Assembly (NCBI GenBank): GCA_963841405.1
Contig: CAWJCM010000001.1
Coordinates: forward strand, 248,001 to 312,000
Length of the DNA: 64,000 bases
From: DATBLE01 sp963841405
GTDB taxonomy: Bacteria > Actinomycetota > Thermoleophilia > Gaiellales > Gaiellaceae
Direction: 5' to 3'
The translations under genes and the position numbers were made by a program. Positions 24,926 through 33,127 of the stretch are shown one piece after another. Under the pieces are notes generated by a model, which searched no databases, was not told the DNA's origin, and worked only from the letters and a program-made list of their open reading frames with translations. Position 1 is the stretch's first letter. Every line of letters starts with the position of its first letter.

Positions 24926-25525
24926 ATGCACGGAATCAGTACACGCCGCAGAGGCCTCGTCGGCCTCCTGGTCGCGACGGCGACCCTGATCGTCGGGGCC
25001 GGCTCCGCCTGGGCCCACGCCCGGATCAGCCCGGTGGTGGTCGAGTCCAAGCAGCTGCAGCTCTTCTCGCTCGCGGTTCCGACCGAGAAGGACAACCTGA
25101 CCACGACCAGGGTCGAGCTCACGGTCCCGCAGGGGTTCGGCATCGACTCGTTCGTACCGGCCCCCGGCTGGCAGCGGCAGGTGCAGCAGACCGGCTCCGG
25201 CGAGGACGCGGTGATCCAGAAGGTGACCTGGACCGGCGGCAGCGTGCCGACGGAAGAGGATTCGCTGTTCCAGTTCCTCGCCAGCCCTTCGTCCAGCAAG
25301 ACGTACACGTTCGCGGTCCGGCAGACCTACTCCGACGGCTCGGTGGTCGACTGGTCTGGCCCCGAGAGCTCCGACTCGCCGTCGCCGACGATCGAGGCGA
25401 AGAGCTCGCTGGGCGGAGGCGGGAGCTCGACGCTCGCGATCGTCGCCCTGATCCTCGGCGGCGCCGCGCTGGTGGTGGCGATCGTCGGCCTGCTCTCCCG
25501 GAAGGGAGGCCGCTCGCTCGCATGA
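24926..25525 (+). CDS. ycnI: YcnI/DUF1775 copper-associated membrane protein
   Basis: The 199-residue protein has a signal peptide cut before HARISP, so the mature N-terminus begins with histidine, the copper ligand known for YcnI. The DUF1775 beta domain contains LQLFSLAVPTEKDNLTTTRV and GWQRQVQQTG. The C-terminus has a membrane helix (STLAIVALILGGAALVVAIV) and basic tail. It starts at ATG 24926 with AAAGGAG upstream. Its stop overlaps the CopC-CopD gene. It probably binds Cu(II) outside the cell and passes it on. Confidence 0.9.
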   Translation: MHGISTRRRGLVGLLVATATLIVGAGSAWAHARISPVVVESKQLQLFSLAVPTEKDNLTTTRVELTVPQGFGIDSFVPAPGWQRQVQQTGSGEDAVIQKVTWTGGSVPTEEDSLFQFLASPSSSKTYTFAVRQTYSDGSVVDWSGPESSDSPSPTIEAKSSLGGGGSSTLAIVALILGGAALVVAIVGLLSRKGGRSLA

Positions 25526-27252
25526 CCTCGCGTGACCGAGCTGTCGCGGTCCTGGTGCCGCTGGCGGCCGCGCTCGCCTGGCCGGCGGCGGCATCGGCGC
25601 ATGCTGCGCTCCTGCGGACGGTGCCCTCGGCGAGCGGGATCGTGAACAGCCCGCCCCGGCGGGTCGCGCTCACCTACAGCGAGGCGGTCGAGCCGCGCTT
25701 CGCGATCGTTTCCGTCACCGACGCGGCCGGCGTCCAGGAGACGACCGGCCCGCCGCGTCGCTCGCCGAGCGACGCCGACACGCTCCTCGTTCCCCTGAAG
25801 AAGCTGGCGGAGGGCTGGTACCTCGTCTACTGGCGGGCGATCTCGGTCGACGGCCACCCGGTCAGGGGCGCGTTCACGTTCGCGGTCGGCCCGAATCCCG
25901 GTCCGGCGCCGCAGTTCGTGATTCCGTCGATCTCGGAGACCGCGGCCACGCCGCCGCTCCTGATCGCGCGCTGGCTCGTGTTTCTCTCCGTGATGGTGGC
26001 GATCGGACTGTTCGCGCTGCGGATGCTGATCGCCCGGCCGCTGGTCTCACGCGTGAGCGGAACACGGTTGCGGGGCATGTCGATCGCGTTCTTCGTGGCC
26101 GCCGGCATCGGGCTCGTCGCCACGCCGGTCTACGTCGACATCGCCACGGCGAAGTTCGCCATTCGCTCCGCCTTCGCGGTCGGCACGCTCGTCCCGCTGA
26201 TGCGGGTTTCCTCGTTCGGCCGCGGGCTGCTCGACCTCGAGCTCTGCCTCGCGCTGTTCACGGCGGCCGCCGGTATCGCGTTCTGGCTCGACCGGCCCGA
26301 CCGGCCCCGGCGCTCGATTGCCGGGCTCCTGTCACTGGCCGGCGCGCTCGCGGCGGGCGCCTCGATCCTCGTCCTGCCCGGACTGGCCGGGCACGCCGCC
26401 CAGACGTCCCCGCGCGGCTGGTCGATGCTCTTCGACTGGCTCCACCTGCTCGCCGGCTCGATCTGGGTCGGCGGGCTCGTCGGCCTGCTCGTCCTCTGGG
26501 CGACGTTGCCGTCGGCGCGGCGGGCGGCCGGCCTGGTCGTCTGCGTCCCGCGCTTCTCGAACGTCGCCTTCGTCTCGGTGCTGACCTTGATCGGCTCGGG
26601 GATCGCGGCCTCGCTCTTCCACCTGCCCACGCTGAGCTCGCTCTGGCAGACCTCGTACGGCGAGGCCCTGCTCGTCAAGATCGGGCTGCTGCTGACGGCC
26701 ATGCTGCTCGCGGCCGTCAACCTCCTCCGCACCAAACCGCGGCTGGTGGCCGCGCAGGGCACCGCCGACGTCGGCGAGCCGGCCGCCCGCCTCCTGCGCG
26801 GGCTGGTCGGCGGCGAGGTGCTGCTCGTCGCGGCGGCGATCTTCGCGGCGGCGGTGCTCTCGAGCCTCCCGCCGCCGTCCAAGGCGCTCGCATCCGTGGG
26901 CAGGGCCAGCGCCCACGTCGGCCCCGGTCCCGTGGCTGGCGTGGTCTCGAAGAACGGCTACCGGCTGGAGTTCCGCGTCGCCCCGAACAGGGCGGCCGTC
27001 CCGAACGCCTTCGCCGTGCGGATCACCAGGAACGGCAAGCCCGTCTCCGGCGCCGACGTCACCGCCGGTTTCGCGATGCTGGACATGGAGATGGGGCAGC
27101 AGGCGTACCACCTCGCGGAGAGCTCGCCCGGCGTCTACCGGCACTCCGCCCCCGCGCTCGTCATGGTCGGCCACTGGGCCCTCTCGTTCGACATCCGGCC
27201 GAGCGGGAAGCAGCCGTTCGACGTCCTGCTCGTCGACAAGGCGAACGGATGA
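25522..27252 (+). CDS. CopC-CopD fusion with extra C-terminal beta domain
   Basis: The 576-residue protein has a signal peptide and an N-terminal CopC domain (AHAALLRTVPSASGIVNSPP, YSEAVEPRF, then YWRAISVDGHPVRGAFTF) carrying histidine copper ligands. A CopD membrane domain of about eight helices has the motif FDWLHLLAGSIWVGGLVGLL. After the last helix a further exposed domain (residues about 465-570, AFAVRITRNGKPVSGADVTA and LDMEMGQQAYHL) resembles YtkA/FixH-like modules and adds His/Met residues. It would import or sense copper. It starts at ATG 25522, coupled to ycnI. Confidence 0.9.
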   Translation: MTSRDRAVAVLVPLAAALAWPAAASAHAALLRTVPSASGIVNSPPRRVALTYSEAVEPRFAIVSVTDAAGVQETTGPPRRSPSDADTLLVPLKKLAEGWYLVYWRAISVDGHPVRGAFTFAVGPNPGPAPQFVIPSISETAATPPLLIARWLVFLSVMVAIGLFALRMLIARPLVSRVSGTRLRGMSIAFFVAAGIGLVATPVYVDIATAKFAIRSAFAVGTLVPLMRVSSFGRGLLDLELCLALFTAAAGIAFWLDRPDRPRRSIAGLLSLAGALAAGASILVLPGLAGHAAQTSPRGWSMLFDWLHLLAGSIWVGGLVGLLVLWATLPSARRAAGLVVCVPRFSNVAFVSVLTLIGSGIAASLFHLPTLSSLWQTSYGEALLVKIGLLLTAMLLAAVNLLRTKPRLVAAQGTADVGEPAARLLRGLVGGEVLLVAAAIFAAAVLSSLPPPSKALASVGRASAHVGPGPVAGVVSKNGYRLEFRVAPNRAAVPNAFAVRITRNGKPVSGADVTAGFAMLDMEMGQQAYHLAESSPGVYRHSAPALVMVGHWALSFDIRPSGKQPFDVLLVDKANG

Positions 27253-27365
27253 GCAGGCTGCTGCTCGACGTCCGGTTCAAGCTCTTCGCCGCGCTGGTCG
27301 CGCTCGCGCTCGGCGCGGCCGCCTGCCTCGTCGTCGTCCTCTTCGCCCAGGATGTCCTCGGCTAG
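27249..27365 (+). CDS. 38-residue single-helix membrane peptide
   Basis: ATG 27249 overlaps the stop of the copper transporter (ATGA), and the frame ends at TAG 27363-27365 inside the start of the next gene. The peptide is a basic start (MSRLLLDVRFK) and one membrane helix (ALVALALGAAACLVVVLFA). Coupling on both sides supports real translation. The function is unknown. Confidence 0.5.
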   Translation: MSRLLLDVRFKLFAALVALALGAAACLVVVLFAQDVLG

Positions 27366-27978
27366 GCTCGCCGTCGTCGCGCTCGTGGCGGTGCTCGCGC
27401 TCCTGCCGGCGGCGACGGCACGCGCGGACGGCGACCCGGCCAGCGACTTCCTCCTCACCCAAAAGGTCTTCGTGCCCTACGACGCGCGGATCTCGGCCAC
27501 CCGCTCGGAGCAGCTCTCAGGGCTCGCCTCCGACGCCGCCCGTGATGGCTATCCGATCCGGGTCGCCCTGATCGCGTCGCCCACCGACCTCGGATCGGTC
27601 ACCGCGTTGTGGGCGAAGCCGCGGCAGTACGCGAAGTTCCTGGCCGCCGAGATCTCGTTCGCCTACCGCGGCCGACTGCTGATCGTGATGCCTGCGGGGC
27701 TCGGCACGTACCAGCTCGGCCACCCGTCGGTCGCCCAGCGGCGTGCGCTCGCGGACATGAAGGTCGAGCCCGGCGCGGACGGGCTCGCCGCCACGGCGAT
27801 CACCGCGGTGCAGCGCCTCGCCGCCGCGCGCGGGATCGCGCTGCACACCCGGCAGGTCGCGGCACCGTCGAAGCGGGCCAGCGACGACCGGCTGAAGCTC
27901 GGCCTGATCGTCGCCGCGGCGCTCGTCGTCGCCGCCGCCCTCCTCCCCGTGAGGCGTTTGCGCCGCGGCCGGCGCTAG
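27352..27978 (+). CDS. Exported protein with C-terminal membrane anchor
   Basis: The 208-residue protein has a signal peptide (cut after ARADGDP). An alpha/beta extracytoplasmic domain has RVALIASPTDLGSVTALWAK, SFAYRGRLLIVMPAGLGTYQ and DGLAATAITAVQRLAAARG. A membrane helix and basic tail (LKLGLIVAAALVVAAALLPV then RRLRRGRR) follow. It resembles TPM-like or DUF6676-like actinobacterial proteins. It ends the copper block, overlapping the small peptide by 14 bases. The function is unknown. Confidence 0.65.
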   Translation: MSSARLAVVALVAVLALLPAATARADGDPASDFLLTQKVFVPYDARISATRSEQLSGLASDAARDGYPIRVALIASPTDLGSVTALWAKPRQYAKFLAAEISFAYRGRLLIVMPAGLGTYQLGHPSVAQRRALADMKVEPGADGLAATAITAVQRLAAARGIALHTRQVAAPSKRASDDRLKLGLIVAAALVVAAALLPVRRLRRGRR

Positions 27979-27981
27979 GAA

Positions 27982-28161
27982 TCAGCGGGCGATCTCGAGC
28001 GCAACGCCGAGCGGGCAGCCCTGCTCGGTGACGAGCGACTGGACCGCCAGGCAGTCGATGCCCGCTTCGACCGCCCTGATCGCCTCGTAGCGTCCCAGGC
28101 CGAGCGCGACGAGCTGCTCGATCTGGCGCTTCTCGACTCTGATGATCTCGTCGCTCGAGAT
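27982..28161 (-). CDS. 59-residue helical protein, possible ATC start
   Basis: A coding-like frame reads ISSDEIIRVEKRQIEQLVAL, then GLGRYEAIRAVEAGIDCLAV and VTEQGCPLGVALEIAR, ending at TGA 27982-27984. GGAGG sits seven bases before codon ATC at 28161. No ATG, GTG or TTG exists between that site and the upstream in-frame stop. So either a rare non-standard ATC start is used, or a start codon has mutated, or a sequence error is present. The helices with two cysteines resemble UBA-like bundles, but no family is recognised. Confidence 0.45.
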   Translation of the reverse strand: MSSDEIIRVEKRQIEQLVALGLGRYEAIRAVEAGIDCLAVQSLVTEQGCPLGVALEIAR

Positions 28162-28224
28162 GGGAGAACCTCCGGGGTTTGCGTGCTTCCTCTCGCTCGG
28201 ACGCGTGGACGGGCCGAAGGTTGG

Positions 28225-28240
28225 GCTTCGTTACCGAAGC
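28225..28240. repeat. Small stem-loop in the leader before the ABC exporter
   Basis: GCTTCG, TTAC, CGAAGC forms a six-pair stem with a tetraloop in the 167-base gap between divergent genes. The gap is AT-richer than its surroundings (GCATTTTGTTTCGGTTAAGC), fitting a promoter zone. Confidence 0.3.
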
Positions 28241-28328
28241 TTCACAAACCGTGGGTGCAAGCATTTTGTTTCGGTTAAGCGTGTCCTGTAGCGGCCCGCG
28301 CGGTTCGACCGACGGCTAGCGTCCGACC

Positions 28329-29267
28329 GTGATCGAAGCCCGCGGTCTGAGGAAGGACTACGGCGCGAAGCGCGCGGTCGACGAGCTCACCTTCACCGTC
28401 CGGCCCGGCATCGTCACCGGCTTCCTCGGGCCCAACGGCTCCGGGAAGTCGACGACGATGCGGCTGATTCTCGGCCTCGACAGACCCACCGAGGGCGACG
28501 TCACCGTGAACGGGCGTCACTACCGCGACCACCGTGCCCCCCTGCACGAGGTCGGCGCGCTCCTCGAAGCCCGCTCGGTGCACACGGGCCGCTCCGCGTA
28601 CCACCACCTGCTGGCCCTGGCGCAGACACACGGCATCCCGAAGCGACGAGTCGTGGAGCTCGTCGACTTCGTCGGCCTCGAGGACGTCGCGCGCGGACGC
28701 GCGGGGAAGTTCTCGCTTGGAATGGGTCAACGCCTCGGGATTGCGACCGCCCTGCTCGGCGACCCTGAGACGCTCCTGCTCGACGAGCCCGCGAACGGGC
28801 TCGACCCCGAGGGGATCCACTGGATGCGCAACCTCTTGAAAGGCCTCGCCGCCGAGGGACGTGCCGTGTTCGTCTCTTCACACCTGATGAGCGAGATGGC
28901 GTTGACCGCGGATCATCTGATCGTGATCGGGCGCGGCCGGCTGATCGCAGATACGAGCGTCGACGACTTCGTCCGCCGCGCTTCGAGCAAGGTCGTACGC
29001 GTGCGATCACCAGACGCGACACGGCTGCTCGAGATCGTCGCCGGCGCCGGCGCGACGGCCGCGAGGAACGGGCCCGACGTGATCGAGATCTCGGGGCTGG
29101 CGGCGGAACAGGTCGGCGAGGCGGCAGCCGCTCACGGCATCGTCCTCTACGAGCTGACGCCGCAGCAGGCAACGCTCGAGGAGGCATTCATGACGCTGAC
29201 GAGCGACGACGTGGAGTTCCGGGCAACCACGCATCCCGCGGCGCCCGAGGAGGCCGAGGCGGCATGA
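28329..29267 (+). CDS. ABC transporter ATP-binding protein (drug/peptide exporter type)
   Basis: The 312-residue ATPase has Walker A GPNGSGKSTTMR, signature FSLGMGQRLGIA (a variant of LSGGQ, with GMGQ) and Walker B LLLDEPANGLDPEG. The D-loop and H-loop are in AVFVSSHLMSEM. The C-terminal 100 residues form an accessory domain as in BcrA/NatA-type exporters. It starts at GTG 28329 and is coupled to the permease by an ATGA overlap. The substrate is unknown. The family often handles lantibiotic or bacitracin-like compounds, or membrane stress. Confidence 0.9.
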   Translation: MIEARGLRKDYGAKRAVDELTFTVRPGIVTGFLGPNGSGKSTTMRLILGLDRPTEGDVTVNGRHYRDHRAPLHEVGALLEARSVHTGRSAYHHLLALAQTHGIPKRRVVELVDFVGLEDVARGRAGKFSLGMGQRLGIATALLGDPETLLLDEPANGLDPEGIHWMRNLLKGLAAEGRAVFVSSHLMSEMALTADHLIVIGRGRLIADTSVDDFVRRASSKVVRVRSPDATRLLEIVAGAGATAARNGPDVIEISGLAAEQVGEAAAAHGIVLYELTPQQATLEEAFMTLTSDDVEFRATTHPAAPEEAEAA

Positions 29268-30094
29268 ACAGCACGATCGCCGCAGTCGACCTTCCGCGGC
29301 TGGAGCAGAGGGGGCGGGTCACCCAGGCCAGGGTTGTGCTCTCGGAGTGGACGAAACTCCATTCGCTACGCTCCACGCGCTGGTCGCTGGTGATCGCGAC
29401 GGCGCTCGCAATCGGGCTACCGGCGCTGTTCGCGGCCGTGACATCCTCGCACTGGGGGTCGATGAGCCTGCACGAGCGCGCCGACCGCCATCCGCTCGAC
29501 ATCGCGCTCGCGGGTGTGAACGTCGCGCAGCTCGCGATCGCCGTCCTCGGAGTGCTCGTGATCACGGGCGAGTACTCGACCGGCATGATCCGCGCGTCGT
29601 TCACCGGAGTGCCCAGACGACTGCCCGTGCTGTGGGGCAAGATCGGCGTGTTCGCGGCAGTCACATTCGCGCTGATGCTGCCGGCGGTCGTGATCGCGTT
29701 CTTCGTCAGCCAGGCGATCCTGTCGAAGCACGACATCCTCCAGATCTCGTTGTCGCATCCGGGAGTGGCGCGATCGGTCGTCGGTGGCGCCGGCTACCTC
29801 GTTCTGCTCGGCATCTTCGCGCTGGCGATCGGCGCGATCGTGCGGAACACGGCCGGAGGAATCGCGGCGTTTGCCGCGCTGTTCTTCGTGGTCCCGCCGC
29901 TGATGAACATCCTGCCGACGCGCTGGAACAACGCGATCTCTCCGTTCTTGCCCGATGCCGCCGGACGCGACATGTTCTCCTTGACCACGGGGGCCCACGT
30001 CCTCCACCCCTGGCCCGGCTTCCTGCTCTTCACCGGTTACACGGTTCTGGCGGTCACGATCGCCGCGCTGCTGTTGGTCCGCAGGGACACCTGA
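29264..30094 (+). CDS. ABC-2 type permease
   Basis: The 276-residue membrane protein has six helices. The first follows a short N-terminal cytoplasmic helix LSEWTKLHSLRSTRWSLVIA, which is a typical ABC-2 coupling segment. The conserved motif VLVITGEYSTGMIRASFTGV appears in the second helix region. It pairs with the ATPase just upstream, which it overlaps by four bases. Together they would export a small hydrophobic substrate. Confidence 0.88.
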   Translation: MNSTIAAVDLPRLEQRGRVTQARVVLSEWTKLHSLRSTRWSLVIATALAIGLPALFAAVTSSHWGSMSLHERADRHPLDIALAGVNVAQLAIAVLGVLVITGEYSTGMIRASFTGVPRRLPVLWGKIGVFAAVTFALMLPAVVIAFFVSQAILSKHDILQISLSHPGVARSVVGGAGYLVLLGIFALAIGAIVRNTAGGIAAFAALFFVVPPLMNILPTRWNNAISPFLPDAAGRDMFSLTTGAHVLHPWPGFLLFTGYTVLAVTIAALLLVRRDT

Positions 30095-30162
30095 GACGGC
30101 CGATGAGTTTCGCGCACCGGTGCGGTCCAAGCATCTGACCCCGAACGAACAGGAGGCTGAAG

Positions 30163-30564
30163 ATGGCGAAGATGGAGACCAGGCTGGGCATCAACGCGGT
30201 GGGCCGCGTTTGCGTGACCGTCTCGGACACCGACCGCGCGCTCGACTTCTACGTCGGCACGCTCGGTTTCGAGAAGGTGGTCGATGTCCCGATGGGACCG
30301 GGCATGCGCTGGGTCGAGGTCGCGGTCGGCGACAGCAAGACGACGATCGCCCTGGCGCCGCCGCCGGAAGGCAAGGAAGCGGGCGGCGCCGAGACCGGCA
30401 TCATCCTCGACACCTCCGACGTCGATGCCGACCACGCTGCCCTCAAGGCCGCCGGTGCCGACGTGGACGACGACGTCAGCCGGTACGGCGATCCCGTGCC
30501 GCCGATGTTCTGGCTGCGCGACCCGGACCGGAACTCGCTGATCGTCGTCCAGCCCACGTCGTAG
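30163..30564 (+). CDS. VOC-family (glyoxalase fold) protein
   Basis: The 133-residue protein has two beta-alpha-beta-beta-beta modules. The first strand is VGRVCVTVSDTDRALDFYVG and the last is PVPPMFWLRDPDRNSLIVVQ. Members bind a divalent metal through His/Glu residues. The usual first histidine seems replaced (GRVCVTV), so metal binding is uncertain. ATG 30163 follows AGGAGG. It may be a small-molecule binding protein or resistance-type enzyme. Confidence 0.8.
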   Translation: MAKMETRLGINAVGRVCVTVSDTDRALDFYVGTLGFEKVVDVPMGPGMRWVEVAVGDSKTTIALAPPPEGKEAGGAETGIILDTSDVDADHAALKAAGADVDDDVSRYGDPVPPMFWLRDPDRNSLIVVQPTS

Positions 30565-30576
30565 GGCTCGACTTCG

Positions 30577-30608
30577 GGCGGGGGCCGTGCGGTCGACCGG
30601 CCCCCGCC
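30577..30608 (+). terminator. Strong terminator hairpin after the VOC gene
   Basis: GGCGGGGGCC and GGCCCCCGCC form a perfect ten-pair stem around a 12-base loop, starting 13 bases after the VOC stop. There is no T run. It separates the ABC/VOC unit from the patatin operon. Confidence 0.65.
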
Positions 30609-30685
30609 GGCTTGACGCCCGGACGGCGGTCTGCCAGATTCCCCCGCGCTGCGGCCGGTCTTCCCCCTCGACAGAAGGCGGGCCT

Positions 30686-33043
30686 TTGGAGAAGCAGGAC
30701 CACGACATCGCCGCGAAGAAGCCGCCGGACGGTGCCTCCTCGAATGACGGCGGCGCCGTGAAGGAGTTGCGCCTCGCGCTGGTCTGCTACGGGGGCTCCT
30801 CGTTGGCGATCTACATGCACGGGGTGACGAAGGAGCTGCACCGGCTCGTGCGAGCGTCCTCGCTCCTCGACGCGCCGGCCGGAGAGGCGGCGTCGAGCGT
30901 CAGCGAAGAGGTCTACCGCCGGCTCCTGCAGGAACTGGCCGAGCGCGACACCGAGGGTGTGCGCACGCGGGTGGTCGTCGACGTCGTCGCGGGAACGTCC
31001 GCCGGCGGAATCAACGGCGTCTGTCTGGCGAAGGCGCTGGCTCACGACCTTTCACTCGACGGCTTCCGCGACCTCTGGTTCGAGCGTGGAGATATCGACG
31101 GGCTGCTTGCGGCACCCAACTTCCTGCCCCGGAAGCTGAAGATCGGGTGGGTGGCGATGAGAGCCCTGAAGCACGCGCCGTTCAGGGGCGACCTGATGGC
31201 GCAGTGGATCTACGACGCGTTCGACGGCATGGAGCGGCGTGGCGACGGGCAGGCGGCACGGACGCTGATGCCCGACCGGCACCTGCTCGAGCTCTTCGTC
31301 ACGGTCACCGACTTCTACGGCTACCAGCGGCAGGTGCCGTACGCCGACCCGAACCCGATCGACGACCTGCGGCATCGCCATGTCCTCGGCTTCCGCTACG
31401 GCGGCGAGGACGGTCGCGACGACTTCGGCGCCGACTCGAACGGCGCGCTCACCTTCGCCGCCCGGTCGACCTCCTGCATCCCCGGTGTGTTCCCGCCGGT
31501 GAGCTTCGAGCAGCTGGCGACCTGGCTCGGCGACCGCCCGGTCGACCTGGCGGAGCTCGAGCGGCGATTCTTCCGCAACTACCAGCTGGCGAAGTTTCCG
31601 CCCGGGTGGACGTGGTTCGTCGACGGCGGCGTCCTCGACAACAAGCCGTTCGGGCCGGCGATCCAGGCGATCCGGCAGCGTCCCGCCGACGTCGAGGTCG
31701 ACCGGCGGCTGCTCTATCTCGAGCCGGACCCCGGCGGCGCGGCCAGGGCGGCGGAGCAAGCGGCCCCGGGGACCATCGCCGCCGCGATCGGCGGGCTGAC
31801 CGGCCTCCCGCGCGCAGAGCCGATCCTCGACGACCTGGTCGACGTGGCCGCCCTGAACCAGCGCGTCCGGCGGATCGCTGACATCGTCGAGACCAGCTGG
31901 GACACCGTCGCGGCCCGGGTCAAGGAGATCGTCGGGCAGTTCGACCAGATCCCGACCGATCCTGCCAGTCCGGAGCTCGCGGCGATCAAGAGACGGCTGG
32001 ACGAGGAGGCGCGGAAGAGCGCCGGCTTCAGCTACGCGACCTACGTCCGCCTGAAGGTCAGTGGTGTCATCGACCGCTACGCGCAGACGGCCTGCGCGGT
32101 CTGCGATCTGCCCTCCGACTCCAACCACGCCCTCCTGACACGGAGCGCGCTGCGCTCGTGGGCCGAGCAGCAGCAGCTGTTCGAGCCGCTCGTCGAGCCC
32201 TCGCCGCGACAGCTGAAGTTCCTGGTCGATTTCGACCTCGGCTACGCGACGCGGCGCCTGCGCTTCGTCAAGGACGGCGTCAGCCACCTGTACCGTTCTG
32301 CAGGCCAGCCGGGCTACCCGCCGCGCGCGGAGATCGACGCGGTCAAGGGCCGCCTGTGGACGGCGATCGGCACCCTGCGCGATGCCATGGCCGGAACGGG
32401 TTTCGGCGAACCGCTGCGCGCCGACTTCGGCACTTGCTTTCCGGTCGACGCGATGCGCACCTTCCTCGAGACCCGCGGCTTCGACATCGCCGTGTACGTC
32501 CAGGAGCACGTCGCACACCTCGACGCGCTCGAGCGCGCCCTCGCCGACTTCCTGAAGGCGCGCCTGTCGGGCTTCACGGCCGGCCTCTACTCCGAGCTGC
32601 TCCAGCTGACGGAGGGTTGGGAGGACCGGATCAGGTCCGACCTGCTCGTCCGCTACCTCGGGTTCCCGTTCTGGGACGTGCTTCTGTACCCGATCCAGGC
32701 GCTGAGCGACGTCGGCGAGAACGACTTCGTCGAGATCGTCCGGATGAGCCCGCGAGACACGCATCGGATCCCCGTCCCCTCGCTGCCCGGCCAGACGAAG
32801 AAGCTGGTCGGCGCGGAGAGCCATCACTTCGGCGCCTTCCTCAGCCGCCGGGGCCGGGAGCAGGACTACCTCTGGGGACGGCTCGACGGCGCAGAGCGCC
32901 TGATCGGCCTCCTCCTCGCCGGCGCGGACGAGGCCGACAAGGACCGGTGGTGCAAGGAGGCGTTCAGGGCGATCCTGGCAGAGGACGAGCAGGCCGTCCC
33001 GAGCGCGACCGCGCTCGTCGAGCACGTACGCGCGTCGACCTGA
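30686..33043 (+). CDS. Patatin-like lipase (patatin-related, long form)
   Basis: The 785-residue protein has an N-terminal patatin domain. The oxyanion loop is ALVCYGGSSLAIYMHG, the nucleophile serine is in the GXSXG box VVAGTSAGGINGV (about residue 100), and the catalytic aspartate is in FVDGGVLDNKPFG (about 310). The remaining 450 residues are helical and unassigned, matching the long patatin-related family (TIGR03607 type, from memory). It should cleave acyl esters of phospholipids. TTG 30686 was chosen because AGAAGG lies seven bases before it. No signal peptide is seen. It is followed 84 bases later by two giant genes on the same strand. Confidence 0.88.
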   Translation: MEKQDHDIAAKKPPDGASSNDGGAVKELRLALVCYGGSSLAIYMHGVTKELHRLVRASSLLDAPAGEAASSVSEEVYRRLLQELAERDTEGVRTRVVVDVVAGTSAGGINGVCLAKALAHDLSLDGFRDLWFERGDIDGLLAAPNFLPRKLKIGWVAMRALKHAPFRGDLMAQWIYDAFDGMERRGDGQAARTLMPDRHLLELFVTVTDFYGYQRQVPYADPNPIDDLRHRHVLGFRYGGEDGRDDFGADSNGALTFAARSTSCIPGVFPPVSFEQLATWLGDRPVDLAELERRFFRNYQLAKFPPGWTWFVDGGVLDNKPFGPAIQAIRQRPADVEVDRRLLYLEPDPGGAARAAEQAAPGTIAAAIGGLTGLPRAEPILDDLVDVAALNQRVRRIADIVETSWDTVAARVKEIVGQFDQIPTDPASPELAAIKRRLDEEARKSAGFSYATYVRLKVSGVIDRYAQTACAVCDLPSDSNHALLTRSALRSWAEQQQLFEPLVEPSPRQLKFLVDFDLGYATRRLRFVKDGVSHLYRSAGQPGYPPRAEIDAVKGRLWTAIGTLRDAMAGTGFGEPLRADFGTCFPVDAMRTFLETRGFDIAVYVQEHVAHLDALERALADFLKARLSGFTAGLYSELLQLTEGWEDRIRSDLLVRYLGFPFWDVLLYPIQALSDVGENDFVEIVRMSPRDTHRIPVPSLPGQTKKLVGAESHHFGAFLSRRGREQDYLWGRLDGAERLIGLLLAGADEADKDRWCKEAFRAILAEDEQAVPSATALVEHVRAST

Positions 33044-33127
33044 GCTGCCGACCAGGCCGGTTTGCATTTCCGGCAACCGCTTGGAATAGTTCACCGCCAC
33101 TGCGGCTGGATCGTTTTCCGGGGGGCG

